Shown: positions 19,192 to 28,798, counted from the stretch's first letter. The stretch is 64,000 bases of DNA from Thermoplasmata archaeon (GCA_038729465.1 JAVYRZ010000001.1:20512-84511), one strand, 5' to 3'. Program-made: numbers and translations. The notes: generated from the sequence alone by a model not told the origin.

Positions 19192-21021
19192 ATGAAAATA
19201 TTATTTATACATTCTGACCATTTAGAGTACAGAGTTCGAGAAAAAGCGATAGAAAATCCTGAGCCTGTAGAATTACAGGAAGAGAGTATTGATGAAGTAT
19301 TAGTTTGTTTTATAAGCGTAGAAACATCAGATTCTGAATCTATGCTAAATAATGTAGCTGCTGAGATCAAAGATGTGGCTCTTAAAGTGAAAGCTACAAA
19401 ATTGGTATTGTATCCTTACGCTCACTTAAGCTCTGATCTGGCAGATCCAGAAACAGCTAAAAAGCTATTAAGGGAATTAGAAGAGCTATTAAATAAAGAG
19501 TACGAAGTGCACAGGGCTCCATTTGGCTGGTACAAATCATTCACGATTTCCTGTAAAGGACATCCATTATCAGAGCTGTCTAAAAGTATAAAAGAGGATC
19601 TTATACCAGAAGCTGTAAAAGCCGAGGAGAAAATAATCAGTTACTGGAAAATATTGAAAGATGGAAAACTGGAAGATATTGATGATTTTAATTTTAGCGA
19701 TCATAAAGATCTAAAAACATTTGCAGATTACGAGATCAGCGGTACTAGGGCAGTAAAAGAGATACCCCCTCACGTAGTGATGATGCAACAATTAGAACTT
19801 GTTGGATATGAAGAGGGAAGTGATGGTGGAAATTTCAGGTACTACCCAAAAGGTAAGATGATAAAAGCACTATTAGAAGAATACGTTACTAAAAAAGTAC
19901 AAGAATATGGCGCAATGGAAGTAGAAACTCCCATAATGTACGATTATGAACATCCTGCATTAAAAAGCTATTTACAGCGTTTTCCAGCAAGGCAGTATAC
20001 TCTCCTTTCGGGTGAAAACAAATTCTTTTTGAGATTTTCAGCTTGTTTTGGGCAGTTTTTAATTGCGAAAGATTCTGTGATAACATACAAGCAATTGCCG
20101 ATCAGGATCTACGAACTCGCAAAATATTCATTCAGAAGGGAGAAGAGTGGAGAGCTTGTGGGGCTGAGAAGGCTTCGAGCATTTACTATGCCTGACATGC
20201 ATACTCTCACGCTGGATCTCAATAATGCAAAAGAAGAGTTTTTGAAACAATACAAATTTTCTATGGAAGTTTTGAAGGAGATAGGTATTGAAGATTATGA
20301 AGTAGCAGTAAGATTTACAAAAGAGTTCTGGGAAAACAACAAAGAGTTTATTCAGGAACTTGAGAGAGTAATTAAAAAGCCAATATTGGTTCAGATGTGG
20401 AACGATCGATTCTTCTATTTTATTTTGAAATTTGAGTTTAATTTCATAGATACTATGCAAAAAGCGGCCGCATTGAGCACTGTTCAAATAGATGTAGAAA
20501 ACGCGAAAAGATTTGAGATAACCTATTATGCAGAAGATAGTTCAAAAAAGTATCCTTACATTTTACATTGTTCTCCGAGCGGGGCTATAGAAAGATTGAT
20601 CTATGCTATTTTAGAGAACCAGGAAAAAAGAAAGCATAATGGCCAAAAACCTATATTTCCATTATGGCTTGCGCCCACTCAGGTCAGAATCATTCCTGTT
20701 TCAGAATCATTTTTAGGGTACTGTGAAAAACTAGCCAAAAAACTCAATAATGATACTATCAGAGCAGATTTTGATGACAGAGAACTAACAATGCAGAAAA
20801 AGATCAGGGAAGCGGAAAAAGAGTGGGTACCGTATATAGTGGTCATAGGCGAAAAAGAGATACAGAATGAAAAATTAAATGTGAGAATCAGAGAAAATGG
20901 AAAGATTAAGGAATACAGCTATCTAGAATTAAAAAGAGAAATTCATAATTTGACAGGTGGTTATCCATTCAGAGCCATACCAGAAAACGAGAAATTGAGC
21001 ATGAGGATCAAATTTTCATAA
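19192..21021 (+). CDS. thrS: Threonyl-tRNA synthetase, archaeal type
   Basis: Charges tRNA-Thr and edits serine. At 609 residues it is a full-length archaeal enzyme. The N-terminal roughly 145 residues are the D-aminoacyl-tRNA-deacylase-like editing domain (starting MKILFIHSDHLEYRV), not the bacterial TGS/N2 domains. The class II core includes GNFRYYPKGKMIKALLE, the motif-2 region FRREKSGELVGLRRLRAFTM and the motif-3 region SPSGAIERLIYAILE. The anticodon-binding domain follows (IFPLWLAPTQVRIIPVS). A run of TATATATATAAA lies 30-40 bases upstream of the ATG. Confidence 0.97.
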   Translation: MKILFIHSDHLEYRVREKAIENPEPVELQEESIDEVLVCFISVETSDSESMLNNVAAEIKDVALKVKATKLVLYPYAHLSSDLADPETAKKLLRELEELLNKEYEVHRAPFGWYKSFTISCKGHPLSELSKSIKEDLIPEAVKAEEKIISYWKILKDGKLEDIDDFNFSDHKDLKTFADYEISGTRAVKEIPPHVVMMQQLELVGYEEGSDGGNFRYYPKGKMIKALLEEYVTKKVQEYGAMEVETPIMYDYEHPALKSYLQRFPARQYTLLSGENKFFLRFSACFGQFLIAKDSVITYKQLPIRIYELAKYSFRREKSGELVGLRRLRAFTMPDMHTLTLDLNNAKEEFLKQYKFSMEVLKEIGIEDYEVAVRFTKEFWENNKEFIQELERVIKKPILVQMWNDRFFYFILKFEFNFIDTMQKAAALSTVQIDVENAKRFEITYYAEDSSKKYPYILHCSPSGAIERLIYAILENQEKRKHNGQKPIFPLWLAPTQVRIIPVSESFLGYCEKLAKKLNNDTIRADFDDRELTMQKKIREAEKEWVPYIVVIGEKEIQNEKLNVRIRENGKIKEYSYLELKREIHNLTGGYPFRAIPENEKLSMRIKFS

Positions 21022-21052
21022 TCTGATCAATCGAGAGATATTAACTGTTTTC

Positions 21053-21070
21053 TTCTGAATTTTTTCAGAA
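21053..21070. terminator. Bidirectional hairpin between thrS and the polyprenyl synthase gene
   Basis: A perfect 7-bp stem TTCTGAA/TTCAGAA with a TTTT loop sits in the 51-base space between two converging genes, with T-rich sequence on both sides. It could end transcription or stabilise the 3' ends of both mRNAs. Archaeal termination relies mainly on T-tracts, so the role of the stem is inferred. Confidence 0.5.
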
Positions 21071-21072
21071 AG

Positions 21073-22101
21073 TTAAAATTTTCTGGAGATTACATAATTT
21101 GCAAATTCTATTAAAAACTCTTTTTCTGGCACTTTTAGATCTTTGATAGTAGTTATTGCATCTGCAATAAGCTTTTCTGACATCTCCTGAGAGTACTTTA
21201 GAGCCCCGGTTTTTACTGCTATATTACGCACATATTGTAGTTCTTCTTCTGATATATTTTTTGATCCCAGAATATTTAGTATTTTATCTTTCTCTTCTTT
21301 ATTTGCGCATTCCAATATTTTTATGATCAACAATGTTTTTTTACCCTCTTCTAGGTCAGAAGTAACAGGCTTTCCCAGTGCTTTTTCATCTCCAAACAAT
21401 CCAAGTATGTCATCTTGCAATTGAAATGCAATTCCTACATCTATGGCATATTTGCTGATCATTTCAAAATTATTTTTTCCAGCTAATAATCCTCCCAGTA
21501 TTAACGGGCCTTCGATTGTGTATTTTGCAGTTTTATACTTGTGAATAAGCAATAAGTTCTCTTCAAAATTGTCGGTTTGATATGGGGATAAGATATCAAG
21601 AACCTGCCCATATCCTGTGTATTCTATAATTTCTGATAACTTTACAATAGCTTTATATTTTAATCGATCTTCAAAATCAGAGCTGTTAATCAATTCTGTA
21701 GCATAAGAATCTGCCAGATCTCCTGCAATAATGGCAAGATCCGCACCTATTTTTTTGTCATCATATTCTTTTTCGAAAATTCGATGAATTGTAGGCTTTC
21801 CTCTTCGTAGCAGACTTTCATCTATTATGTCATCGTGAATAAGAAGGTAAGATTGTACAAGCTCTAAGGATGCAGAAGCTTTAATTATCTCTTCAGTATT
21901 TTTACCACCATATAGCTTGTAGCCGAAGATCATTAAAACAGGCCTGATTCTTTTTCCCCCTCTTAAAGTATATTCTTCAATTTTTTCAATTATATCTCTG
22001 ATATTTTCATTTTTGCAATTTTCTTTCTTTATTTTAAAAAAGTCAGAGAGAACTTTTTCTACTTTTTTAGGATATTCTTCAAAATATTGGTTCATCATCA
22101 A
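21073..22101 (-). CDS. Geranylgeranyl/farnesyl diphosphate synthase (polyprenyl synthetase)
   Basis: Short-chain trans-prenyltransferase supplying the C20 chains of archaeal lipids. In 342 residues the first aspartate motif is DDIID (90-94), followed by RRGKPTIH; the second is QDDILGLFGDEKALGKP, the usual archaeal form. A tyrosine lies at the fifth position before the first aspartate motif (YLLIHDD), the kind of bulky residue that limits product length to C15-C20. It is monocistronic in this window; the later lipid genes (tes, fdx, ggr) are about 10 kb away. Confidence 0.92.
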   Translation of the reverse strand: MMMNQYFEEYPKKVEKVLSDFFKIKKENCKNENIRDIIEKIEEYTLRGGKRIRPVLMIFGYKLYGGKNTEEIIKASASLELVQSYLLIHDDIIDESLLRRGKPTIHRIFEKEYDDKKIGADLAIIAGDLADSYATELINSSDFEDRLKYKAIVKLSEIIEYTGYGQVLDILSPYQTDNFEENLLLIHKYKTAKYTIEGPLILGGLLAGKNNFEMISKYAIDVGIAFQLQDDILGLFGDEKALGKPVTSDLEEGKKTLLIIKILECANKEEKDKILNILGSKNISEEELQYVRNIAVKTGALKYSQEMSEKLIADAITTIKDLKVPEKEFLIEFANYVISRKF

Positions 22102-22181
22102 AGATGTGTAACTAATAAAAGATTAAAAAGTTTTTTCTTGTAAAACTGAAAATATATAAATAAAGAGAGATATTCAACATT

Positions 22182-22892
22182 ATGAATCTTGAAAGAGTTA
22201 GCGTAGACACAAGATATGGGCAGATATCGATTTTGATGAGAAATGGTAGATTTCCAGTCTTATTTTTGCATGGATTAGGTGCTACAGCAAATGCTTGGAA
22301 GAAGTTATCTAATTATCTGAGAGAGTATAAGATCCTCTACCTCGATCTTTTAGGACATGGCTTATCAGCAAAGCCGGATATACAATATAACATACTGGCC
22401 CAGTGCAACGCCATTTCTGATGTGATGCAGAGTCTAAACATCGATAGATTTGCGTTGGTGGGCAATTCTTATGGTGGCTGGATATCCTTATATTTTTCAA
22501 TATTTTACAAAGCTCCAGAATACCTGGTGCTGATTGATAGTGCAGGGTTAAATCCCGGGGTAGGCACTTTGCCAAACGAGGAAGTTGATAGATTTGTGGA
22601 AAATATCGTAAAAAAAGGAAAGATGAACAGTAAGGAAATAATAAAGAACATAATATTAAACAATGCAGTACCTGATTTCCGAATGAATGAACAGATCTTG
22701 AAAAGATTGGACACGAAAGTGCTCATAATATGGGGCAAAAACGATCAGGTAATCGATTTAAAATATGCGCATAGCTTAAATAAGTTTATTAAAAACAGCG
22801 ATCTTCATATATTAGAAGAGGCAGGTCATTCACCGCATATTTCAACACCAGAGAAGGTTGCAGAACTTATTAACAATTTTATAAGAGTATAG
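22182..22892 (+). CDS. Alpha/beta hydrolase
   Basis: A 236-residue alpha/beta-fold hydrolase with the full catalytic triad. The nucleophile S96 is in GNSYGG, the acid is in the GKNDQVID segment and the histidine in EAGHSPH; the oxyanion-hole HGLG is at about 30-33. There is no signal peptide, so it is cytosolic. Relatives include esterases, C-C hydrolases and haloperoxidase-like enzymes, and the substrate cannot be assigned. It is divergent from the polyprenyl synthase gene. Confidence 0.88.
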   Translation: MNLERVSVDTRYGQISILMRNGRFPVLFLHGLGATANAWKKLSNYLREYKILYLDLLGHGLSAKPDIQYNILAQCNAISDVMQSLNIDRFALVGNSYGGWISLYFSIFYKAPEYLVLIDSAGLNPGVGTLPNEEVDRFVENIVKKGKMNSKEIIKNIILNNAVPDFRMNEQILKRLDTKVLIIWGKNDQVIDLKYAHSLNKFIKNSDLHILEEAGHSPHISTPEKVAELINNFIRV

Positions 22893-22968
22893 AATAAAAC
22901 AAAGAAAATTAAATGTAAAATTTTAAATAACGGATTTATACTACTTATTTGAGCAAGGTGTAAAAGCT

Positions 22969-23205
22969 ATGAGATGTGCATTTGAAGATGAATCTGGAAT
23001 TTGCCATGGCAAATATGCTGGATTTAAATGCATAAAAGATAGGTGTAGTGATTACGGAAAATATCTATTACCAGAGGAGTTTTGCGCTTATTTTAGGGAT
23101 GGATACTGCAAAAAGCTTGGAACTTTTGACTGTAATGGAAAAAATAAGAGCTGTAAATACTTTAAATACAGTCTAGATGAAGAGGATACAATACTGTTAA
23201 AATAG
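22969..23205 (+). CDS. Cysteine-rich small protein of unknown function
   Basis: Seventy-eight residues with nine cysteines in a repeated spacing (CAFEDESGIC, CIKDRC, CAYFRDGYC, CNGKNKSC), suggesting bound metal or an Fe-S cluster. It has no signal peptide. The stop is nine bases before the ATG of the MobB/Fe-S gene, so the two are co-transcribed. I do not recognise a named family. The pairing suggests a role in metal-cofactor or Fe-S chemistry with that GTPase, which is inference. Confidence 0.75.
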   Translation: MRCAFEDESGICHGKYAGFKCIKDRCSDYGKYLLPEEFCAYFRDGYCKKLGTFDCNGKNKSCKYFKYSLDEEDTILLK

Positions 23206-23214
23206 GTGATCTGC

Positions 23215-23919
23215 ATGTTAATAGGATTTTATGGAAAATCAGATAGCGGTAAAACCAGGTTAATCTCAGCGATTGTAAATAAATTGAATGCTGAAAATTA
23301 CAAAGTTGCAGTGGTAAAGCACACGAATCATGATAGATTTGATCTGGATTTGAAAGGAAAAGATACTGATATATTTTTTAGCGGGGATAGCAAGCTTGTG
23401 ATAGGCAGTGCAATAAATCAAACGCTAATTTTTATTAAAGGTTCAGAAGAGTTGGAAAGGTTATCCGGGTTCTTGAATTATTTTTATAATTTTGATTTTG
23501 TATTAGTAGAAGGGTTCAAAAACATTGATTGGCTAGAAAAAATAAAAGTGGGGGATATTGAAGAGGAAAAAAACACGGTTTTTAAATTTGAGAATAATCT
23601 AGACCAGATACTGGAATACCTCAAGGTAAACAGACAGATAGAAAAGATACATGAAGCATTGCCAAAATTTGATTGCGGAGAATGTGGACATAAAGATTGC
23701 CGAGAAATGGCAAGGGCAATTTATGAGAAAAAAGATAGCTTCAAAAATTGCGAGTATTGGAACCCAGACAAGAAAATATCTTTAAAGGTAAATGATAAGA
23801 ATGTTTATTTAGGCAAATTTGCGCAGAGTATATTATTTAATACAATTGAAGGATTGGTAAAATCTCTAAAGAACAGTGATAATGCGGAGAGTATCAAGAT
23901 AGAAATTAAAAAGCTATAG
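23215..23919 (+). CDS. mobB: MobB-like GTPase fused to a four-cysteine Fe-S domain
   Basis: The N-terminus (about 1-140) is a P-loop GTPase of the MobB family: Walker A GKSDSGKT at 7-14, VVKHTNHD at 34-40, and FVLVEGFKN as Walker B. The C-terminal roughly 90 residues hold C154-x2-C157-x4-C162-x16-C179, the pattern of 4Fe-4S domains in RnfB and corrinoid Fe-S proteins. The start is placed at ATG 23215 because AGGTGATC precedes it; a GTG at 23206 is in frame. No molybdopterin biosynthesis gene is adjacent except the E1-like gene about 4 kb away. The 3' end overlaps the convergent radical SAM gene by six bases. Confidence 0.85.
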   Translation: MLIGFYGKSDSGKTRLISAIVNKLNAENYKVAVVKHTNHDRFDLDLKGKDTDIFFSGDSKLVIGSAINQTLIFIKGSEELERLSGFLNYFYNFDFVLVEGFKNIDWLEKIKVGDIEEEKNTVFKFENNLDQILEYLKVNRQIEKIHEALPKFDCGECGHKDCREMARAIYEKKDSFKNCEYWNPDKKISLKVNDKNVYLGKFAQSILFNTIEGLVKSLKNSDNAESIKIEIKKL

Positions 23920-24960
23920 TATAATTGAAATCTTAGCGCCGCATCTCTTGCACGTTCCATTCTCAGACAAATTTAGGATCTTTATGTCAAACCCAAATCT
24001 CTCTATCAGCTTAGCACCGCAATTGTAGCAGTAAGTGGACTCAAAATCCATGGATGGATAATTTCCAAGGTATACATATCTGAGCATGCGCTCTTTTGCT
24101 AATTTATATATTTCTTGCATGGTCTTTATTGGAGTAGCAGGAAGGTAGTTCAGTTTATAATCTGGGTGAAATCTTGAAAAATGGAGTGGTATATCTAACC
24201 CCAGGGTTTCAATAACCCAGTCCAAGTATTTTTCAATATCTTCTTTCTTGTCATTAAGTGTTGGCACCACCAAATAAGTAAGCTCAATATGTATTTGCAA
24301 GCTCTTTGCCAAAATTACAGTATTCAGCACCGGCTCAAGAGTGCCCCCAAGATATTTTTTATAGAATTCATCAGTGAAACCTTTTACATCAATGTTCATG
24401 GCATCCATATAAGGTGCTATCTCTCTCAAAGGATCTTCATTAATGTATCCATTTGTAACATAAACATTATACATCCCATCTTTTTTTGAAATTTTACTGG
24501 TATCCAGCGTATACTCAAACCAAATCGAAGGTTCATTATAGGTCCAAGCAATGCCTTTAGAGCCATAATTCTTTGCTATGCTCACAAGCTCTTCAGGAGT
24601 ATAATATTCTAGCTGTGATCTCGGTATCAGCCCTCTACTCAACTCATAATTCTGGCAGTACATACACCTGAGATTACAGCCTATTGTACTCACAGAAAAG
24701 ATCCATGAACCTGGATGAAAATGAAATAATGGTTTTTTCTCTATAGGATCATTGCTTATGGCAGACACAAATCCATATACTTCTGAATATAATTTATTAT
24801 CCACATTTTTCCTGACGCCACATATTCCCATATTCTCAATTTTTAAATAACAACGATGTGGGCACAGGTCACATCTTACTCCATCACTTTCTCGATGCCA
24901 GTACATCGCTTCATGTAAAATGCTCATATCCTCTCTCTTTAATTTCATGTTCTTTACCAT
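23914..24960 (-). CDS. amrS: AmmeMemoRadiSam-system radical SAM enzyme (PflA-like)
   Basis: Radical SAM protein of up to 348 residues resembling the enzyme found with AMMECR1 and Memo proteins. The N-terminus has CDLCPHRC, the radical SAM cluster site is CNLRCMYC, followed by GIAWTYNEPSIWFEY and MNIDVKGFTDEFY. A C-terminal zinc ribbon (CYNCGAKL, CKRCGAK) is typical of this group and absent from true pyruvate-formate-lyase activators. AMMECR1 and Memo genes are not in this window. The start is uncertain: ATG at 24960, 24948 or 24927 (MSILHEAMYW) are all possible, and all overlap thiL. Confidence 0.88.
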   Translation of the reverse strand: MVKNMKLKREDMSILHEAMYWHRESDGVRCDLCPHRCYLKIENMGICGVRKNVDNKLYSEVYGFVSAISNDPIEKKPLFHFHPGSWIFSVSTIGCNLRCMYCQNYELSRGLIPRSQLEYYTPEELVSIAKNYGSKGIAWTYNEPSIWFEYTLDTSKISKKDGMYNVYVTNGYINEDPLREIAPYMDAMNIDVKGFTDEFYKKYLGGTLEPVLNTVILAKSLQIHIELTYLVVPTLNDKKEDIEKYLDWVIETLGLDIPLHFSRFHPDYKLNYLPATPIKTMQEIYKLAKERMLRYVYLGNYPSMDFESTYCYNCGAKLIERFGFDIKILNLSENGTCKRCGAKISIIL

Positions 24961-25861
24961 CTTTTAACAATAAGTTTCTTCCTTTTTTCACACGTCCAAT
25001 TTCTGTGAGCTTAAAGTTGTTTTTTTCAGCATATTTCTTCAAAGCCATCCATTTTTCCCGGGGTATAGTAAACAATAGCTCATAATCCCCACCATAATTT
25101 AAGGTTAGTTCTTCTATTGAAATACCCAGCTCCTCATTCACTTTTTTTGCAAGTGGAGAAACTGGGATCTTTGAAAAATCTATAAAAAATCCAAGTCCTG
25201 TAATTTTTTTTAGCTGTGCAATAGAGGAATAAATGCCATCTGAAAGATCCATTGCAGCTGTTGCACCAAATCTTGAAATAATGAGTCCCTCTTTTATTCT
25301 AGGCTCAACCTCCAGAAGTTTGTCTGCACCAGCATTTGAATTTTTTAATTTCCAAAGATAGTATCCTGCACTATTTTTGCCGAGATAATTAGTCACACAT
25401 AATATATCTCCTACTTTCATACCATCACGTTTCAGAATCTTTTTTTTGTTTACTTCCCCAATACCTATTCCAGATATAACCATTTCAGTTCCCTCTTTGC
25501 AATCTCCTCCGATCATCCTTGTATTATATTTATTAAGGCATTTTGATATTCCACTTTCTATTTTTTCTAGATCTTTTATTTTCATGCTTTTTGGCAAGGT
25601 TAGAGAGCTCATAAAGTATTTTGGAATACCGCCCATAGCAGCTATATCACTAAGAGTTATTGCAGCTAAAAAATAACCCACTTTTACAGGATCTACATGA
25701 TCCGGAATGTGCATAGACTTAGATATAGAATCCACCGTGATGAGTATATATTTATTTTTTTCTAGAAAATAAGAACAATCGTCATCTACCCATTTATAAT
25801 CATATATTTTTCTGATGTTATCTATTATATTTCTTTCACCTAATTCAGAAAGCATCATCAA
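24911..25861 (-). CDS. thiL: Thiamine-monophosphate kinase
   Basis: Phosphorylates thiamine monophosphate to the active diphosphate. At 316 residues it has the PurM-like fold motifs: LITVDSISKSMHIP, AAITLSDIAAMGGIPKYF, MIGGDCKEG and TAAMDLSDGIYS. The ending YGGDYELLFTIPREKW is characteristic of ThiL. It is the first gene of a two-gene unit with the radical SAM enzyme, overlapping its start, and is divergent from the phosphoesterase gene. Confidence 0.94.
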   Translation of the reverse strand: MMMLSELGERNIIDNIRKIYDYKWVDDDCSYFLEKNKYILITVDSISKSMHIPDHVDPVKVGYFLAAITLSDIAAMGGIPKYFMSSLTLPKSMKIKDLEKIESGISKCLNKYNTRMIGGDCKEGTEMVISGIGIGEVNKKKILKRDGMKVGDILCVTNYLGKNSAGYYLWKLKNSNAGADKLLEVEPRIKEGLIISRFGATAAMDLSDGIYSSIAQLKKITGLGFFIDFSKIPVSPLAKKVNEELGISIEELTLNYGGDYELLFTIPREKWMALKKYAEKNNFKLTEIGRVKKGRNLLLKDGKEHEIKERGYEHFT

Positions 25862-25944
25862 TAGTAATGGATTATTTTTTGTTATTTATATTTTGTCAAA
25901 TTTTCAGGAAAGTTTAATTAATTAGAATTCGTTATTAAAGTCAT

Positions 25945-26682
25945 ATGATCGATGAGATCAGACTAAATAATGATTTAATCATAAACAAGAATTACTCTCT
26001 ATTTTTCATTAATGAGAAGATTTTAGTGCTAAGTGACCTGCACATAGGGTTTGAAGAGGTAATGGCACAGAAAGGTTTATTGTTGCCCAAGATTCAGACG
26101 TCTGAAATTATAAAATTGTTGAATACAGTAATAGATAAATATAACCCAGAGCAGGTTTTGATAGATGGTGATTTCAAACATGAGTTTTCAAAAAATGTTG
26201 AACAAGAATGGAGAGACATCAAAAAGATCATAGAGTTTATTTTGTCTAGAACAAAGCTAACAATCATTCGCGGTAATCATGACAATTTTTTAAAGAATAT
26301 ACTTGCTAAATATGAGGTACCATTCGTAGAGTCTATGAAGCTTAATAATTATCTTTTGGTACACGGTGACAAGAAGATAGATAGAAAAAACAGTTTTTTG
26401 ATACTTGGTCATGAGCATCCATCTATAAAAATAAGGGATTCTATAGGCGCAATAGTAACAATTCCTGCATTTTTATATGCGCCAGAAGATAAGATATTGG
26501 TATTACCATCTCCAAGTATATATTCATCTGGATCTGACATACTGTCTTCCAATACAATCTCTCCAATGTTGCGGGATATAGAATTTTCAAAATTTTTGGT
26601 TTATGGCATATCTAAAGAGATGGGATTACTATACTTGGGTGATATCCAGGGGCTTAAAGATATCTATACTTTTTTAATGTAA
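25945..26682 (+). CDS. Metallophosphoesterase
   Basis: Calcineurin-like phosphoesterase of 245 residues with the metal-binding motifs in order: LSDLHIGFE, DGDFKHEF, IRGNHDNF, VHGD and LGHEHPS. The DLHIGFE plus DGDFKHEF combination is typical of the small archaeal/bacterial group often found near helicases and ligases. The natural substrate is unknown. The 3' end overlaps the convergent RPA-associated gene by 19 bases, and the first RPA-operon gene stands on the other strand. Confidence 0.9.
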   Translation: MIDEIRLNNDLIINKNYSLFFINEKILVLSDLHIGFEEVMAQKGLLLPKIQTSEIIKLLNTVIDKYNPEQVLIDGDFKHEFSKNVEQEWRDIKKIIEFILSRTKLTIIRGNHDNFLKNILAKYEVPFVESMKLNNYLLVHGDKKIDRKNSFLILGHEHPSIKIRDSIGAIVTIPAFLYAPEDKILVLPSPSIYSSGSDILSSNTISPMLRDIEFSKFLVYGISKEMGLLYLGDIQGLKDIYTFLM

Positions 26683-27527
26683 CCAAAAGTTGGCTGATAG
26701 GTTATTCCGTCATTTTCTAGCGATTCCAAGATCTCGTCAAGTTTTTCAGAACTGATCTTTTCCTTTTCTGCATATTCTCTTAAATCTTCGTATTTTACTC
26801 CTTTTCCATCATAATCATATCTTTCTATATAGCTTAATATCTTATTTTCATATTCTTTGTCTTTAGATTCTTCAGGCTCTTCAATTGTAGGGATTTCAAA
26901 TTCTCCATCCTGATATCCTGGCGATATTGATTTCAGTGAATATTCTAGTATATTTATATAGGGTTCAACATCAATATCTCCATATTCTCTCAGTGCTAAA
27001 AGGGTGTTTTCAGACACAGACTTTGGAAACCCAAGATCCATAAGCATTTGTACTGTAGGATCCTTCATTTTTTTCGCCTCATCCATAGCGTTAATTCTCA
27101 CGTTTAATCTCTTAGCAACACTGTATATCCAATATTTTCTGACATTTTCATCTGATTTTGTGATATTTTCTGGAATTATACTTACCCAGAATTTATCTGG
27201 CTCTGGGTTGTATACAGAGATTTTCCCACTAAGAGATACTATTAAAGGAGGCACTAGATTTTCGATACTTTTCCTTACACTATCCTGATATTTTGAAGCT
27301 TTAATAAAAAAATTGGAAGTGCCATCTGAAACCTTGGCTTTTGTAAAACCATCTTCACTTTCAGCAGGCACTACATCTACAAGTACACCTACTAAAAATA
27401 CTCTCCTTACTTTAGCACCTAAAGGAGTTAAAACATAGGTTATCGCTTTGTCTCCATCTTGTACAATTTTCTTTTTAGAGAGGTTTAGTTCTCCTGAAAA
27501 AATTCTCCATGCCGTTTCTCTTCTCAT
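26664..27527 (-). CDS. RPA-associated protein (OB fold plus winged helix)
   Basis: Euryarchaeal partner of replication protein A. In 287 residues the N-terminal half is an OB fold (VRRVFLVGVLVDVVPAES, KVSDGTSNFFIKAS). The C-terminal part ends in a helical/winged-helix region with acidic linkers (IPTIEEPEESKDKEYENKI). The start has AAGGTGG upstream. It follows RPA with a three-base gap, the standard euryarchaeal pairing in which the two proteins form a single-strand DNA-binding complex. Confidence 0.9.
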   Translation of the reverse strand: MRRETAWRIFSGELNLSKKKIVQDGDKAITYVLTPLGAKVRRVFLVGVLVDVVPAESEDGFTKAKVSDGTSNFFIKASKYQDSVRKSIENLVPPLIVSLSGKISVYNPEPDKFWVSIIPENITKSDENVRKYWIYSVAKRLNVRINAMDEAKKMKDPTVQMLMDLGFPKSVSENTLLALREYGDIDVEPYINILEYSLKSISPGYQDGEFEIPTIEEPEESKDKEYENKILSYIERYDYDGKGVKYEDLREYAEKEKISSEKLDEILESLENDGITYQPTFGYIKKV

Positions 27528-27530
27528 TAT

Positions 27531-28793
27531 TTACCACCTTAAATTCTCTAACACTTTTTCTGCTTCTTCCTCTATTTTCGTATAGTCTACTGTACTGAAA
27601 TCTTTCACAAACATTGTCAAACCGTTTTCAGAGGTCATTATATTCCCTGACAGATAAATTGGCTTGAAAAGAAATCTGTCTTCTACCTCATGCAGTATCA
27701 CGGATGCACCTATGTTCTCAGACTCTCTCTTCTTCAACTCTTCAAAATTAGAAGATAAAAGTTTTTCAGATACCTCTTTATTGAATATTGCCATTAAGGC
27801 GCCAGTTCCATCATCAACTACAGCCTTGATTCTCAAATCCAGATAAACGCCAACTTTACCATGCTCTGGGCAAAGACCATTTACCAGCACTTTTTTACAT
27901 TTATCACATCTAGCAATTACTCCAGCTTCTTTGATCTCTAAGATAATACCCTCTATTTTTAAGTCTGGGCCTCCTCTGTCTTCAATATTTTCAATTGATA
28001 CAACCGATCTCTTAACATTTATCTCAACATCTTCATACTGAACGCTCGAGTTTTTATCTATAACAAGGTTAGGCATGTTTCTAAATTCTTTTACATAGGC
28101 ACCTTTAATCCTGGCAGTTGCGTTATTTTTAATTTCAGTATCCCACGCAGAAAATACGATACTACCAGTTTCATCGGCAATGGTGCCAGAATAAAGAGTT
28201 CTATTTTTATTATCTACAATCACATTCTTTGCAGAGGAACTTAGTATTTTTCCAACAATTTCAACTCTTCCTGGCTGAGGCTTTAAGTCTATGATTTTAA
28301 ATTTGCTGAGTTTAGACTGTACATTCTTGATTAAATCCTTTGGCATCATCGAGACACTCGTATAGTTACCAATTACAATCTTTACATTATCTCGCCATTC
28401 TTTAGTATAGCCATTTACGATCTTTATGACATCTCCTTTCGATACTTCAATATTTAATTTCCAGGCAGTGAAAGGTATGGATCCAGTTTCATCTGCAAGG
28501 ATACCATAATACATATTTCCTTTATTTTCAAGCTCTTTTTTATTAATAGACAAAACTTTGGCAACCAAACTTACGCTATGATCACCACTTTCAATATCTT
28601 TTATTTTTATAAAGGCATTAAATTCTTTCTCAGGATTAAATTTTTCAATAATTTTTTTCATTATATCTTTTATGTTAATTCCTGAAAACTGAAGCCATGA
28701 ATTGAGCTCTTTCTCAATTTTATCCCTAGAAGCTTTCTCTCCGATAGTAGATACTAACTCATCTACAATCTTTTTATATTCTTCTTTATCCAT
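27531..28793 (-). CDS. Replication protein A (single-stranded DNA-binding protein)
   Basis: About 420 residues with several OB folds, each marked by a phrase like YYGILADETGSIPFTAW, TLYSGTIADETGSIVFSAW and LRIKAVVDDGTGALMAIFN. A zinc finger CDKCKKVLVNGLCPEHG lies between the second and last OB folds. It binds single-stranded DNA in replication and repair. ATG 28793 is preferred because GTGAT lies just before it; an in-frame GTG at 28802 overlaps the upstream stop. It sits in an operon with the gene upstream (28799) and the RPA-associated gene downstream. Confidence 0.95.
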   Translation of the reverse strand: MDKEEYKKIVDELVSTIGEKASRDKIEKELNSWLQFSGINIKDIMKKIIEKFNPEKEFNAFIKIKDIESGDHSVSLVAKVLSINKKELENKGNMYYGILADETGSIPFTAWKLNIEVSKGDVIKIVNGYTKEWRDNVKIVIGNYTSVSMMPKDLIKNVQSKLSKFKIIDLKPQPGRVEIVGKILSSSAKNVIVDNKNRTLYSGTIADETGSIVFSAWDTEIKNNATARIKGAYVKEFRNMPNLVIDKNSSVQYEDVEINVKRSVVSIENIEDRGGPDLKIEGIILEIKEAGVIARCDKCKKVLVNGLCPEHGKVGVYLDLRIKAVVDDGTGALMAIFNKEVSEKLLSSNFEELKKRESENIGASVILHEVEDRFLFKPIYLSGNIMTSENGLTMFVKDFSTVDYTKIEEEAEKVLENLRW

Positions 28794-28798
28794 AACAA

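Noticed and set aside
23914-24960. Pyruvate formate-lyase activating enzyme
   Set aside because: No formate-lyase gene is nearby, and the C-terminal zinc ribbon and N-terminal CxxCxxxC fit the AMMECR1/Memo-associated group.
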